DNA of 64,000 nucleotides from Halostella salina (GCF_003675855.1 NZ_RCIH01000002.1:1-64000); one strand, 5' to 3'; positions 8,121-16,394 are shown, numbered from the stretch's first letter. Notes: generated by a model from the letters alone, not told the origin. Numbers and translations are program-made.

Positions 8121-9314
8121 ATGTCGCGGTCGTTCACAGACCAAACAGACATTTTCGCTGACGAGACGGTTCTCTACGACTCTTGGACACCTGAGGAACT
8201 TCCGGAGCGTGAAACGGAGCTAGATGATCTCCACGATGCCCTTGCGCCCGTGGCGAGAGGTGCTTCCCCACACAACACGTTCGTCTACGGGAAGACTGGT
8301 CAGGGAAAAACCGTCGGTGTCACCTACAAATTAGAAGACCTGCGCGCGTTCGCCGACAATAACGATATCGACCTCTCTATCGTTCGGTATTCGTGCGCCA
8401 AGGACAATACGAGCTATCAGGTCGCCTCAAACCTGGTTGCAGAGCTGTCAGGCGAGAAGCCACGAGGGTACGATAAGAAGACGGTCTTCGACCGTCTTTA
8501 CGAGAACCTGCAAGCGCTTGGTGGAACCGTGATTATCGTCTTGGATGAGATCGATTCGATTGGCACAGACGATGACATTCTATACGAGTTGCCACGGGCT
8601 CGCGCCAACGACCATCTGGAGGACATGTGGGTATCCGTCATCGGGATTTCGAACGACTTCGAGTTCCGGGACAATCTGAGCCCGAAAGTCAAGGACACCC
8701 TCTGTGACGAGGAAATCCACTTTGCTCCCTACGATGCGAGTGAACTTCGATCGATCCTTATCAGGCGTGCGGAGAAGGCGTTCAAGGACGGTATTTTGTC
8801 GGATGACGTAATTCCGCTCTGTGCGGCGATGGCAGCGCAGGACAAGGGTTCAGCGCGGCAGGCGATTCGGTATCTGTACAAGGCGGGTGAACTGGCGTCG
8901 AACGGCGGCGACGAAACCGTGACAGAATCACACGTTCGGGAAGCTGAGGCAGTCATCGAGCGCAAGAGCATCGAGCGAGGCATTCGGGATTTGACCACAC
9001 AGGATCACCTCGCGTTGACCGCGGTCGTTTCGCTGGAAGTGGATGGGGAGACGCCGGCACGCACGAAACAGGTGTACGCGAAGTACACGGACATCACCAC
9101 GCAGATTGGTGCTGAATCGATCGCGATGCGGCGCGTTCGTGACCATCTCCAAGACCTCAATCTAGCAGGTGTCGTGAACGCAATGGAACGAAACAAGGGC
9201 ATACAGGGGGGGCAGCACTATCTGTGGGAACTCGGTGCTGATCTCGGTACGACCATCGACGTCCTTCGGGAGAACGAGCGGCTGGGTGCTGTGATGGAGC
9301 GCATCACTGCGTAG
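8121..9314 (+). CDS. cdc6: Orc1/Cdc6 replication initiator
   Basis: A 397-residue AAA+ origin-binding ATPase. Walker A GKTGQGKT is at residues 57-64, Walker B IIVLDEID at 138-145, and a sensor-1-like ISND near 176. A C-terminal winged-helix region follows (about 290-390). Proteins of this family bind ORB elements and recruit the MCM helicase. Four ORB-like repeats flank the gene, three before and one just after its stop. The start at 8121 fits a TATA box 27 bases upstream. The gene sits in a region rich in toxin-antitoxin and IS genes, so this may be an accessory or integrated-replicon origin rather than the main chromosomal one. Confidence 0.9.
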   Translation: MSRSFTDQTDIFADETVLYDSWTPEELPERETELDDLHDALAPVARGASPHNTFVYGKTGQGKTVGVTYKLEDLRAFADNNDIDLSIVRYSCAKDNTSYQVASNLVAELSGEKPRGYDKKTVFDRLYENLQALGGTVIIVLDEIDSIGTDDDILYELPRARANDHLEDMWVSVIGISNDFEFRDNLSPKVKDTLCDEEIHFAPYDASELRSILIRRAEKAFKDGILSDDVIPLCAAMAAQDKGSARQAIRYLYKAGELASNGGDETVTESHVREAEAVIERKSIERGIRDLTTQDHLALTAVVSLEVDGETPARTKQVYAKYTDITTQIGAESIAMRRVRDHLQDLNLAGVVNAMERNKGIQGGQHYLWELGADLGTTIDVLRENERLGAVMERITA

Positions 9315-9317
9315 GGG

Positions 9318-9337
9318 ATTATGTGGACGCAGGGGGG
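9318..9337 (+). repeat. ORB-like repeat 4, downstream of cdc6
   Basis: ATTATGTGGACGCAGGGGGG lies 4 bases after the cdc6 stop codon, in the same orientation as repeat 3. It has one change in the core (ATTATGYGGAC). Its presence on the far side of the gene suggests the initiator also binds there. Confidence 0.55.
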
Positions 9338-9518
9338 TCCCTCCGGTTAAGAATGATATTCGAAAGGCGGTGCTCAATCGGTTCAAGCAGTTCGTGGGTG
9401 GAACGACGCCCCACCTGAAACTACGCTATCGAGAGTTTCGGCGAGCGTGTCGACGGTCGTTTTGGTGAGAAAGTCGGCGTCGTCGATAACTTCGTCCACC
9501 GCCTCGCCTCCGCAACGG

Positions 9519-9941
9519 TCAGGCCGACGCTCCCGTGGGCGACACGGACGATCGAGGGAAGCGAAAGGAGAACTCGATCTCCTCCGTGCCAGCACGGAGA
9601 ATCGGCCGCTTCCGCTGTCCCGTCTCCTCGAACTCGACGACGCCTAACTCCTCGAGTTCTCGAAGGTTTCGGTGGACCTCCCGATAATCGCGTTCGACTT
9701 CCTCAGCCACGTCTCGGATGCTCGCCGGGCGTTCCGTCACGATCGTTTCGATAATCCCGAGCGTCGACGGACGCATGAGCCGCTCGATGTCCTCGTAGGT
9801 CTCAAAGTTCAGAACGAATCGAACGTCCTGTTCGATCGTCTCGTCTACTTCGCCCGCCTCGGCACGACGTAGTCGCTCCCGCGCCGCTTGTTTTATCTCC
9901 TCTTCTTCACCGAACGTGATGCGTAGCGTGTTTTCGGTCAT
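9519..9941 (-). CDS. Winged-helix transcriptional regulator (TumA-like)
   Basis: A 140-residue protein with a predicted N-terminal beta/helical segment (TLRITFGEEEE), a conserved FVLNFETYEDIERLM linker and a winged-helix domain (residues 62-120: RPASIRDVAEEVERDYREVH, RNLRELEELGVVEFEETGQR). It aligns in layout with the regulator at 10015-10530 (VVNFENPSDLRALL, then the HTH). It starts inside a short reading frame that looks like the tail of a lost toxin. No partner gene follows it; 9338-9518 holds nothing convincing. It is probably an orphan antitoxin or autonomous repressor. Confidence 0.7.
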   Translation of the reverse strand: MTENTLRITFGEEEEIKQAARERLRRAEAGEVDETIEQDVRFVLNFETYEDIERLMRPSTLGIIETIVTERPASIRDVAEEVERDYREVHRNLRELEELGVVEFEETGQRKRPILRAGTEEIEFSFRFPRSSVSPTGASA

Positions 9942-10014
9942 GGAACTTCTTTGCGCCCGGCATCCGGTCGCGTATGTCCGTCAACTCCTCGAACGTTATC
10001 TCGGAGTGGCGCCC
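9907..10014 (-). pseudogene. Possible toxin C-terminal remnant
   Basis: Directly after the stop of the regulator at 10015, and in the same frame, 35 codons read RHSEITFEELTDIRDRMPGA and so on. They end in a stop that overlaps the start of the regulator at 9941. A toxin tail overlapping its antitoxin start is a common layout, so this may be what is left of a toxin partner after recombination between two toxin-antitoxin loci. Function and family are uncertain. Confidence 0.3.
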
Positions 10015-10530
10015 CTAAGCTGGCGCCGCGTCGTCAGCCGGGTCCGACATCGATATTTCGAGGCAGACCTCGATCGAGTCGTACGGAACGAACGGTCGCT
10101 TCGCTCGACCCGCTTGCTCGAAATGAACGATGTCGTACTCGGCGAGGACCTGAAGGTCGTTATGGACAGTCTTGACATCACGGTTGAGTCGGTCGGCCAG
10201 CTGACGGATACTGTCCGGCTGTTCAGACATCACGCTCCGAAGGAGCTCGATACGGCGGTCGGTGAGTAGCGCCCGGAGATCACTGGGATTCTCGAAGTTG
10301 ACGACGTGTGGAACCTCCTCATTGTTTTCCCAGCGTTCGAGTCGGTCCAACGAGCCTTGTCGGTGAGCCTCCTCGGACTCGGACGTGAGCCGCAACACGT
10401 TGGGGTAGTCCTTCGAGTCGAGGTTTTCGAGGAAGCTTGCCTCGGCTTCGACATCGTCCATCACGATCGCTTCCTCGTCGGCGCTATTTCCGTCGGTATC
10501 ATCGGACGCGTTGTTGGGTTTGTCTGGCAT
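10015..10530 (-). CDS. TumA-like winged-helix antitoxin
   Basis: A 171-residue protein. An acidic N-terminal 40 residues is followed by a region ending VVNFENPSDLRALLTDRR and a winged-helix domain (SEQPDSIRQLADRLNRDVK, then HNDLQVLAEYDIVHFEQ). It starts 6 bases after the TumE-like gene, so the two are certainly co-transcribed. Proteins of this type neutralise TumE and are expected to repress their own promoter. The two TTGG-N9-CCAA boxes at 10851-10902 are the obvious candidate operators. The same architecture recurs at 9519-9941 and probably at 1-135. Confidence 0.75.
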   Translation of the reverse strand: MPDKPNNASDDTDGNSADEEAIVMDDVEAEASFLENLDSKDYPNVLRLTSESEEAHRQGSLDRLERWENNEEVPHVVNFENPSDLRALLTDRRIELLRSVMSEQPDSIRQLADRLNRDVKTVHNDLQVLAEYDIVHFEQAGRAKRPFVPYDSIEVCLEISMSDPADDAAPA

Positions 10531-10536
10531 GGTGGG

Positions 10537-10836
10537 TCACTGCTCGCGACGATCGTCCATCTCGTTGTAGAACCTCTGGGCGTGGTCTTGGAGGCCGGTG
10601 TATTCGATGTCGTCGTACACGCCATCTGTCATGTGATAGTGATGTCGGTCAACGTCAGGGTGGTCTGGAAAGTTGTCGAACCGCAGGAGGGTTCGACCGT
10701 CACCGGCCATATACTGGAATCGGTACTTGATCCCGTCTGGGTAGTCATCACTTTTCGGGACAGCGGTCGCAATCATCTCGTATCGGGTCCCGTCATCGAA
10801 CGTCCCCTGGTCTTCGTACACAACCGTCGTCCCCAT
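10537..10836 (-). CDS. TumE/DUF6516 family toxin
   Basis: A 99-residue protein with the DUF6516 pattern: an N-terminal beta hairpin, YPDGIKYRFQYMAGDGRTLL, RFDNFPDHPDVDRHHYH, and a C-terminal helix DHAQRFYNEM. It is the first gene of a two-gene operon with the HTH regulator 6 bases downstream. The start at 10836 lies about 35-43 bases from a TATA-like TTATTAA on the minus strand (10871-10879), with palindromic operators on both sides of that box. It is a relative of the gene at 160-498 but not a recent duplicate. The toxic mechanism is not visible in the sequence. Confidence 0.75.
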   Translation of the reverse strand: MGTTVVYEDQGTFDDGTRYEMIATAVPKSDDYPDGIKYRFQYMAGDGRTLLRFDNFPDHPDVDRHHYHMTDGVYDDIEYTGLQDHAQRFYNEMDDRREQ

Positions 10837-10850
10837 CTATGCTACCTATG

Positions 10851-10902
10851 TTGGTGTACAGTACCAACAATTAATAAGGCTTCTGTTGGTGTACATGGCC
10901 AA
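10851..10902 (-). promoter_or_regulatory. Toxin-antitoxin promoter with two TTGG-N9-CCAA operators
   Basis: The boxes TTGGTGTACAGTACCAA (10851-10867) and TTGGTGTACATGGCCAA (10886-10902) share the left half TTGGTGTACA. They flank a TATA-like element at 10871-10879. The layout matches that at 508-552, but the spacer inside the palindrome is one base longer. Binding of the TumA-like protein to both would block the TATA box. Confidence 0.6.
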
Positions 10903-10979
10903 CACTACGGCTTCAACTGAAGCGGTAGCGCGGAGTCCCCTTCCTCAAGGAGCGACCAAAGGGAGCGAGTAGGGAGGGG
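10903..10979 (+). pseudogene. tnpB tail with omega-RNA-like motif
   Basis: A short open frame (TASTEAVARSPLPQGATKGSE, then a stop at 10969-10971) equals the last codons of IS1341-type tnpB genes. Bases 10937-10979 contain CCTCAAGGAGCGA...GGGAGCGAGTAGG, with an outer stem CCCCTTCCT/AGGGAGGGG holding one mismatch. It sits just upstream of the intact tnpB at 11044 and is the scar of a different copy. Confidence 0.5.
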
Positions 10980-11043
10980 AGGAGCGCGTTCGCATCGGTT
11001 ACAAACACTTTCCTATAAGTACCTACAACTCTACATTGAAACT

Positions 11044-12297
11044 GTGGCAGACGACTACGTGCGTCGGACGGCAATCACTCGTCTCGAAGTTACGGACGAG
11101 CAACGCGACCTCCTCGAAGAGACTATTACTGAGTGGAAGCGTGGGTGCCAGATTGCCACGGACATGGCGTGGGGCGAGTGCAACGCCAAAAGCGACGTAC
11201 AGCCCCTCGCCTACGATACCGTGCGCGAACACACCGACCTCGGTAGTCAGCACGCGATTCTCGCCACTCATCAAGCCGCACAAGCCATCACCGGCTGTCT
11301 CAAACGTCGGTCAAAAGGCAAGAAGGTGAGCAAACCCACCTTCACCGCACCGACCGTAAAATACGACACTCGGACACTGACACTGTTTGACGATGATACG
11401 GTGTCCCTCTCCACCACGGAGAGTCGCATCCGATGTGACCTTGCTCTGCCTGACGCCGACGATGGCTACCAACGACAGTACCTTGACGCCGACGAATGGA
11501 GCGTTACGGAAAGCACCCTCACCGCCCGTGACGGCGACTACTTCTTGCATATTGGATTCCGCCGCCACAAGACTGATGCTGAGCGGAACACCGCCGAGGA
11601 CGGAACGGTCCTCGGGGTTGACCTCGGTATCGAAAACCTCGCCGTCACCAGTACGGCGTACTTCTTCAGCGGGCGAGAGCTAGCTCACGACCTCCGTGAG
11701 TTCGAGAAGGTGCGTGCCGGACTCCAACAGACCGGGACGCGAAGCGCCCATCGGACGCTCGAACGGTCGAGTGGCCGTGAATTTCGCTACGTCCGTGACG
11801 TACTCCACCAAGCGTCCAACGCTATCGTAGACGAAGCACTCCGATACGACTGTGACATAATTGCGTTCGAGGACTTGACTTACATCCGCGACCGAACGGG
11901 TGCGTCGTGGGGGCACACATGGGCGTTCAGAACGCTCTACGAACAAGTGGAGTACAAAGCCGAGGCGGTTGGAGTGTCGGTAAAGCAAGTGGGTTCGGCA
12001 TACACGTCGAAGCGGTGTACCGAGTGTGGCTTTACGGCCGACGAGAATCGCCCGACTCGTAATCACTTCTGCTGTCAGAAGTGCGAGTCGGAAGCGAACG
12101 CGGATTACAACGCGGCGAAGAATATTGGGATGCGGTACGTCCGTCGAGGCCAACAGTCGTCTCGCCGGACGGGCGACAGTCAACTTGCCCTGAAGTCTGG
12201 AACAGTGACGCCGAGCGACGGATTCACCGCCCACCCGGAAGGGTTCGAGGCCGAGTTCACGGACAAGCCCCATCCTCAAAGCGCCGAAGGCGCTTAG
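11044..12297 (+). CDS. tnpB: IS1341-type TnpB RNA-guided nuclease
   Basis: A 417-residue TnpB with the RuvC-like motifs present: GVDLGIENLAV (first Asp), IAFEDL (Glu) and NADYNAAKNIG (last Asp), plus a zinc finger CTECG...CQKC. TnpB proteins are RNA-guided DNA nucleases that use an RNA from the 3' end of the element. The likely start is the GTG at 11044, since no ATG lies nearby. No tnpA is adjacent, so it is a solo element that cannot move on its own. The 3' end (12268-12312) folds into the stem motif shared with other loci. It appears full length and potentially active. Confidence 0.88.
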   Translation: MADDYVRRTAITRLEVTDEQRDLLEETITEWKRGCQIATDMAWGECNAKSDVQPLAYDTVREHTDLGSQHAILATHQAAQAITGCLKRRSKGKKVSKPTFTAPTVKYDTRTLTLFDDDTVSLSTTESRIRCDLALPDADDGYQRQYLDADEWSVTESTLTARDGDYFLHIGFRRHKTDAERNTAEDGTVLGVDLGIENLAVTSTAYFFSGRELAHDLREFEKVRAGLQQTGTRSAHRTLERSSGREFRYVRDVLHQASNAIVDEALRYDCDIIAFEDLTYIRDRTGASWGHTWAFRTLYEQVEYKAEAVGVSVKQVGSAYTSKRCTECGFTADENRPTRNHFCCQKCESEANADYNAAKNIGMRYVRRGQQSSRRTGDSQLALKSGTVTPSDGFTAHPEGFEAEFTDKPHPQSAEGA

Positions 12298-12312
12298 GGT
12301 GGGATAGTTGAC
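12268..12312 (+). ncRNA. Right end and omega-RNA-like structure of the tnpB element
   Basis: The last codons of tnpB and the following bases form an outer stem CCCATCCT/AGGGTGGG (one mismatch) and a perfect inner stem AGCGCC-GAA-GGCGCT (12280-12294). They end in TAGTTGAC at 12305-12312. The same order of elements, with different bases in the stems, recurs at 55729-55785 (ending TAGTTTAC). The guide of the RNA would begin at about 12313. The RNA is inferred from structure and from how TnpB elements work. Confidence 0.5.
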
Positions 12313-12610
12313 TACGGGTCGGTTGTCAAGCACGACTGCGAAGACGTTCGCTCTGCGTAGCTTTTTCCGTCTTCACCACTCGCCGACGGCGCGCCGGAAG
12401 GCTCGCTCGGCCCCGTCAGCGACCCCGTCCCAGTCGCACCGCGGTGCGCGTTCGACTGGCTCGGTCGATGGTCTGTCACCGGGAGTGCGGCAGAGAGCGT
12501 CTTCGAGCGGGCGTCGACGGGCAAGTCCACGAGGAAGCACGGCGTCTCGACCGTTGGATGAACCGCATCGAACGGAACGTGACGAGGACGGTGTCGGGCC
12601 TGAACCCAAC
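12313..12610. other. Intergenic region with a possible coding remnant
   Basis: About 300 bases lie between the tnpB element and the stress-protein gene. On the minus strand one frame ends PRCDWDGVADGAERAFRRAV before a stop at about 12375. This looks like the C-terminus of a once longer protein, but it has no start or recognisable domain. Confidence 0.3.
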
Positions 12611-13045
12611 TCAGTCTCCGGTCTCGCCGTGTATCACCAGAACCGGGACGGTATCCGCCCGCAAGAGAGCCTCGGTCGTACTGCCGAGCAGTATCGTCTT
12701 GAACGCAGAGCGACCCTTCGCACCGACGACGACGAGGTCGACCTTCTGTTCTTCTGCGTAGGTAAGCAATTCGTCGTGTGGAACGCCTTCTCGAATCACT
12801 GTCGTAACCGAAACCTCGGCATCAGGGGACGCTTCGATGGCAGAAAGCGCTGCTTCCCCTTCTTCGCGGAGATTTTGCCGAACGACTTCCGGATCAACGA
12901 TTGCGTTGTCGTACCCCGTCCGGGTTTCGATGACGTACAGGGCGTGGAGTTCGGCGTCGTGCTGTCGAGCGAGTTCGAGGGCGTGACGCGTAGCGCGTCC
13001 TGCGTTCTCGCTTCCATCCGTCGCGACAAGGATCCGGTCGTACAT
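12611..13045 (-). CDS. Universal stress protein (UspA family)
   Basis: A 144-residue cytoplasmic protein with the Usp pattern: an N-terminal MYDRILVATDGSENA strand and loop, LHALYVIE, a DLVVVGAKGRS segment and C-terminal VPVLVIHG. The ATP-binding motif GxxGxx(9)GS/T is present as GAKGRSAFKTILLGST (from about residue 108). The length is that of a single-domain Usp. It is a single gene with no operon partner. The role is usually stress tolerance, and no specific ligand can be assigned. Confidence 0.88.
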   Translation of the reverse strand: MYDRILVATDGSENAGRATRHALELARQHDAELHALYVIETRTGYDNAIVDPEVVRQNLREEGEAALSAIEASPDAEVSVTTVIREGVPHDELLTYAEEQKVDLVVVGAKGRSAFKTILLGSTTEALLRADTVPVLVIHGETGD

Positions 13046-13662
13046 CCTGTACCACTACGCGGCGAGACCGGTTCAATCCAGCGAGAACGTCTGATTCACT
13101 GCTTGCAAGGCGACGCCGAGGAATTCGAGAGTGGCTCAAGGTCAGCGAACATGGGGTAGAGTGGATCCGAAGCACGAAGGCCGGGAATTCGGTAGCGCCC
13201 ACTCCCCACTTTTTCATACCAATCGGAAGGACCCGTTTGAATGCACGACAGCTGATCTGGTATGAAAAAGTGGGGTGGGGTGTGTGTTACTCGGCTATCG
13301 TACTGTCGGCCGGGCTCGGTCGAAACTCCAACGAGAACGAGTCGAGGAGGGAATACGGGAACTGACCAGACACGAACGGCTCACCCGCAGAACACCGTGT
13401 GTGCACTCGCGCTGCTGTTCGAGATCAGGTGGCGCAGGTGAACGGGCCGACCCGACCACTCCACACTGTAGTCTCAGTATTTGAGTCGCCTGAACTACCT
13501 GCGGTCCCGGTCGTTGATTCGGCCCTGCACCCCGCTTCCAGCAAATGTTCTATCAGGCAGTAGTGTTTTATACTTGATTGCCACTTCACAGGGTGTAGAG
13601 TTCCTTGACATGACAAATCGACTGCAATCGGGGCAGGCGTTCGGGGACCGAGTGGGAATCGG
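13046..13662. other. Long intergenic region with a perfect inverted repeat
   Basis: About 620 bases contain no convincing gene; the open frames here are short and of random composition. The main feature is the 18-base inverted repeat at 13204-13275. The final 60 bases before 13663 should carry the promoter of the four-gene operon. Confidence 0.45.
13204..13275. repeat. Perfect 18-base inverted repeat
   Basis: CCCCACTTTTTCATACCA at 13204-13221 is matched exactly by its reverse complement at 13258-13275, separated by 36 bases. The second arm is followed by TGGGGTG. The arms share a TATG...GTGGGG outline with the ORB-like repeats near cdc6 but lack the CGGAC core. It may be a protein-binding site pair, the ends of a tiny mobile element, or a strong hairpin. 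Confidence 0.6.
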
Positions 13663-14649
13663 GTGGCAACCGACGCGGAAGCGGGCAAAACCAAACTAAC
13701 CGTGTACTTCACGATCAAAATCATCCGACTCGTTCTGAAGGTCGTCCTGTTTCCGTTTCGGTTACTCCTCCGACTCCCGAGGCTCGTCACGAATATCGGG
13801 GGCAGCGATCAGTCGGGGTACGAAGAAGCGTACGGGTACGAAGAGCAACCGCCGTCGGAGGCCGGAGCGAACGGGCAGGTGACAGAGCAGCACCGACCGT
13901 CGGGCCAGCCGGTCGACAGTGGTCGCGGGGAGTACAAGCAACAACAGGAGCCGTATCGGGAGGACGCCGCTCCGACACGAGGCTCCGAGCCGCACGCCGA
14001 GCCGGCCCAATCGACGGCGCCGCCTGAGCAGTATGGCCAACAGGCGGGGCCACAGGCACAGGCGCAAGCACCGGCAGCACAACCGGCCGCAGGGACCGGA
14101 GGCGGCACCGGCGCGGAACCGGCCCAGCGGGCTTCCGAACAGGCGGCCGCAGGCACAGGGGAACACGCGGCGGCCAACGACGCGGGACAAGCACCGGCGG
14201 ACTCGACAGCACCGGATGCGACAGCGACCACGACCGCCGTGTCGGATGAAGCCAGCCGGGACGGGACCGGCGCTCAAGACGAGGGAGACAGTCAGGACTC
14301 CGAAGACGAAGCCGCCGACGAGGAGGACGAAGCGGCCGACGAGGACGACCTCGAGGCGCGCAAGGCCGAGTACGCGTCGGCCCTGTCGGCATCGGACCCG
14401 GCGACGAGGGAGGACGGCGTTCGGCAGGTTTCGGCGGCCGTCGAATCGGGTGACCTCCCACCGACAGCGGCGATGGACCTTCTTCAAGAGCCCCTCGGAG
14501 ATGACGATCCGGGCGTCAGGGCGGCGGTTTGCGAGGCGCTCGCAACGATCGGAACCGATGCGGCCCGAGACGCGCTCAGAGACCTCCGCCTCGACCCGGA
14601 CTCGCAAGTGAGCCGCGCAGCGACGCAAGCCTATCGAACCCTCGACTAA
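13663..14649 (+). CDS. Membrane-associated HEAT-repeat protein, first gene of a novel operon
   Basis: A 328-residue protein in three parts. Residues 13-45 form a hydrophobic/arginine-rich helix (IIRLVLKVVLFPFRLLLRLP) likely to lie in or on the membrane. Residues 50-225 are a disordered linker rich in Gln, Pro, Ala and Glu, ending in an acidic block (DEAADEEDEAADEDD). Residues 235-328 contain HEAT-like repeats (GDDDPGVRAAVCEALATIG, DPDSQVSRAATQAYRTL). GTG at 13663 is the most upstream start; GTG at 13702 is possible. It is followed at 71 bases by a membrane/coiled-coil gene and two further coupled genes. A scaffold or partner-binding role is likely. Confidence 0.65.
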   Translation: MATDAEAGKTKLTVYFTIKIIRLVLKVVLFPFRLLLRLPRLVTNIGGSDQSGYEEAYGYEEQPPSEAGANGQVTEQHRPSGQPVDSGRGEYKQQQEPYREDAAPTRGSEPHAEPAQSTAPPEQYGQQAGPQAQAQAPAAQPAAGTGGGTGAEPAQRASEQAAAGTGEHAAANDAGQAPADSTAPDATATTTAVSDEASRDGTGAQDEGDSQDSEDEAADEEDEAADEDDLEARKAEYASALSASDPATREDGVRQVSAAVESGDLPPTAAMDLLQEPLGDDDPGVRAAVCEALATIGTDAARDALRDLRLDPDSQVSRAATQAYRTLD

Positions 14650-14720
14650 CTCATGCTAGCACACACGCAGCCAGCGACGACGAACCGTTCTCGAACCACC
14701 GACCACGCGGGGGCCACGCC

Positions 14721-16394
14721 ATGCGCGTGACCGACGTCTGTTACGAACAGGGGGAGGGCGTCGAAGAGGAGCGGGCCCGTGCCTTCGCCGTCAACGAGGT
14801 GTTACGAGGGCCGCTGAGCGAGTTCCTCGAATCACAGGAAGCCCAGGCCAAGCGGGCGGCAGCCGTCGGGGCGATCGGTATCGTCCTCGGTGGCGCACTG
14901 CTGATCGGCGGGAGCCAGGGGACGCTGGGAGCAGGGCTGATCGTCGTCGGCGCCGTCATCGGCGGTGGCGGGCTGTACTACGTCCGCTCGCAGGATCCCG
15001 ACGTGACCGTCACCGGGGTCCGGAAGGGGTACTGGACGAGCTACTGCGTCCCGGAGGGCGACGGTGCTGTCCTCTACGACGCGACCGACTCGCGCCAGCG
15101 GACGACCTTCAACCTCGAACTGCTTGACGACCGCGACCGGATCGCCCGGGCAAGGGAACAGCTGCAGGACGTCGAGGAGTTCCCCGTCGTCATGCCAGCG
15201 GACGAAAACGTCGAGGAAACCGTCGCCGAGACGCTCGAATCCGTCTCCGAGGAACTGGATTCGGCGAGGGAACGGACCGTCTCCGCACCGGTTATCGGAC
15301 GGACCGAACCGGCCGCGGACGCCGTCGACTTCCTGGCCGACCGGGCAGTCGCCGACCCCATCCCCACCGAGACGGCGATCGACCCGGGACAGGCACGGGA
15401 CGACGTTAGCGCGCTTGCCGACCTCAAATCGATGGCGGCGACCGCTGACGGCGACGCGGAACTCGAAGCGGTCAGCGAGAGCAGCCGCACCATCGCCTCC
15501 GATCTGTCTGGCCATCAGGAGACGGCGATCGGCGTGCTAAACGACCACATCGAAACTGCAGCCGACGCGTTCGGCATCGTCAGTTACCACTTCTACTGTC
15601 CGGACTGTCTGACCGACGACGTGGAGACACGCCTCGAACTCGTGGACCCGGACGACGGGACGTGGGTGTGTGAGACCTGCCGGAACCACCACGAGACCGC
15701 CGAAACCGTCCCGCGCCACCGGATCGAGGACGACATCGTCAATCCCGTCTGGGACCAGCTCTGGACCGAGAAGGACGACGAGCGCCGGCGGATCTACGAG
15801 GAGATCGAGGACCAGAAGGCGGATCTGACCGAGCGCGAGTTCGAACAGCGCCAGGAGGAGATCCGGTCTGCGACCGACCGGATCCGCGACCTGCGCTCGC
15901 GGGTGCGCGACCTCGAAACGCAGGCCAAAGCCGCCGAGGGGACCGTCGACGAGATCGGCGAGCTGATGGTCAAGTACGAACACCTCCACCAGGAGCGCAA
16001 GGCGGAGTTCCAGACGGAGGTCAGCGAGGCGTTCGCCGAGATCGACGCGAAAACCGAGCAGATCCTGGCGGAGACGCGAAACGAGGAGCAGGAACGCATC
16101 GAAGCCGCCGAGCAGGCGGCACAGGAGAAAGCCGAGCTCATGCGCGAAGAGAAGCAAAAGCGCGAGCGCGCGAAGTTCATGGCCCGCCAGCAGATGGAGA
16201 ACAAACGCACGAAAGCGAGCATGCAGAACGAACGCGCCACGACGGCGGCGAAACTCTCCCAGTCGGCCAAACAGCACAAGCAGGACGTCCTGCTCGATAC
16301 GCACGGCAGCCTCAGCTCCTCGAAGCACATTAACAACGCCCGGAAGTGGAAAGTCGACAACCTCGGCGCCTCGAAGAACGGGGGTGGGACCTGA
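14721..16394 (+). CDS. Two-TM, zinc-ribbon, coiled-coil protein
   Basis: A 557-residue protein starting at the ATG at 14721. Two glycine-rich TM helices (residues 48-62 and 68-88) are followed by a beta-rich segment (95-135). A linker comes next, then a zinc ribbon with C293, C296, C317 and C320 and nearby histidines (H323, H324). A long charged coiled coil spans about 350-515, and the C-terminus is basic (HINNARKWKVDN). I do not recognise the family. Its stop overlaps the next start (ATGA at 16393-16396), so the two are translationally coupled. The zinc ribbon and coiled coil should face the cytoplasm. It probably assembles with the proteins encoded next to it. Confidence 0.65.
   Translation: MRVTDVCYEQGEGVEEERARAFAVNEVLRGPLSEFLESQEAQAKRAAAVGAIGIVLGGALLIGGSQGTLGAGLIVVGAVIGGGGLYYVRSQDPDVTVTGVRKGYWTSYCVPEGDGAVLYDATDSRQRTTFNLELLDDRDRIARAREQLQDVEEFPVVMPADENVEETVAETLESVSEELDSARERTVSAPVIGRTEPAADAVDFLADRAVADPIPTETAIDPGQARDDVSALADLKSMAATADGDAELEAVSESSRTIASDLSGHQETAIGVLNDHIETAADAFGIVSYHFYCPDCLTDDVETRLELVDPDDGTWVCETCRNHHETAETVPRHRIEDDIVNPVWDQLWTEKDDERRRIYEEIEDQKADLTEREFEQRQEEIRSATDRIRDLRSRVRDLETQAKAAEGTVDEIGELMVKYEHLHQERKAEFQTEVSEAFAEIDAKTEQILAETRNEEQERIEAAEQAAQEKAELMREEKQKRERAKFMARQQMENKRTKASMQNERATTAAKLSQSAKQHKQDVLLDTHGSLSSSKHINNARKWKVDNLGASKNGGGT

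Noticed and set aside
13425-13790. Minus-strand frame before the HEAT gene
   Set aside because: No motif and random composition; it overlaps the real start of the operon.
13762-14628. Minus-strand open frame of 288 codons over the HEAT-protein gene
   Set aside because: Arg/Gly/Leu-rich shadow of the Gln/Pro/Glu linker. The plus strand has HEAT repeats and operon structure.
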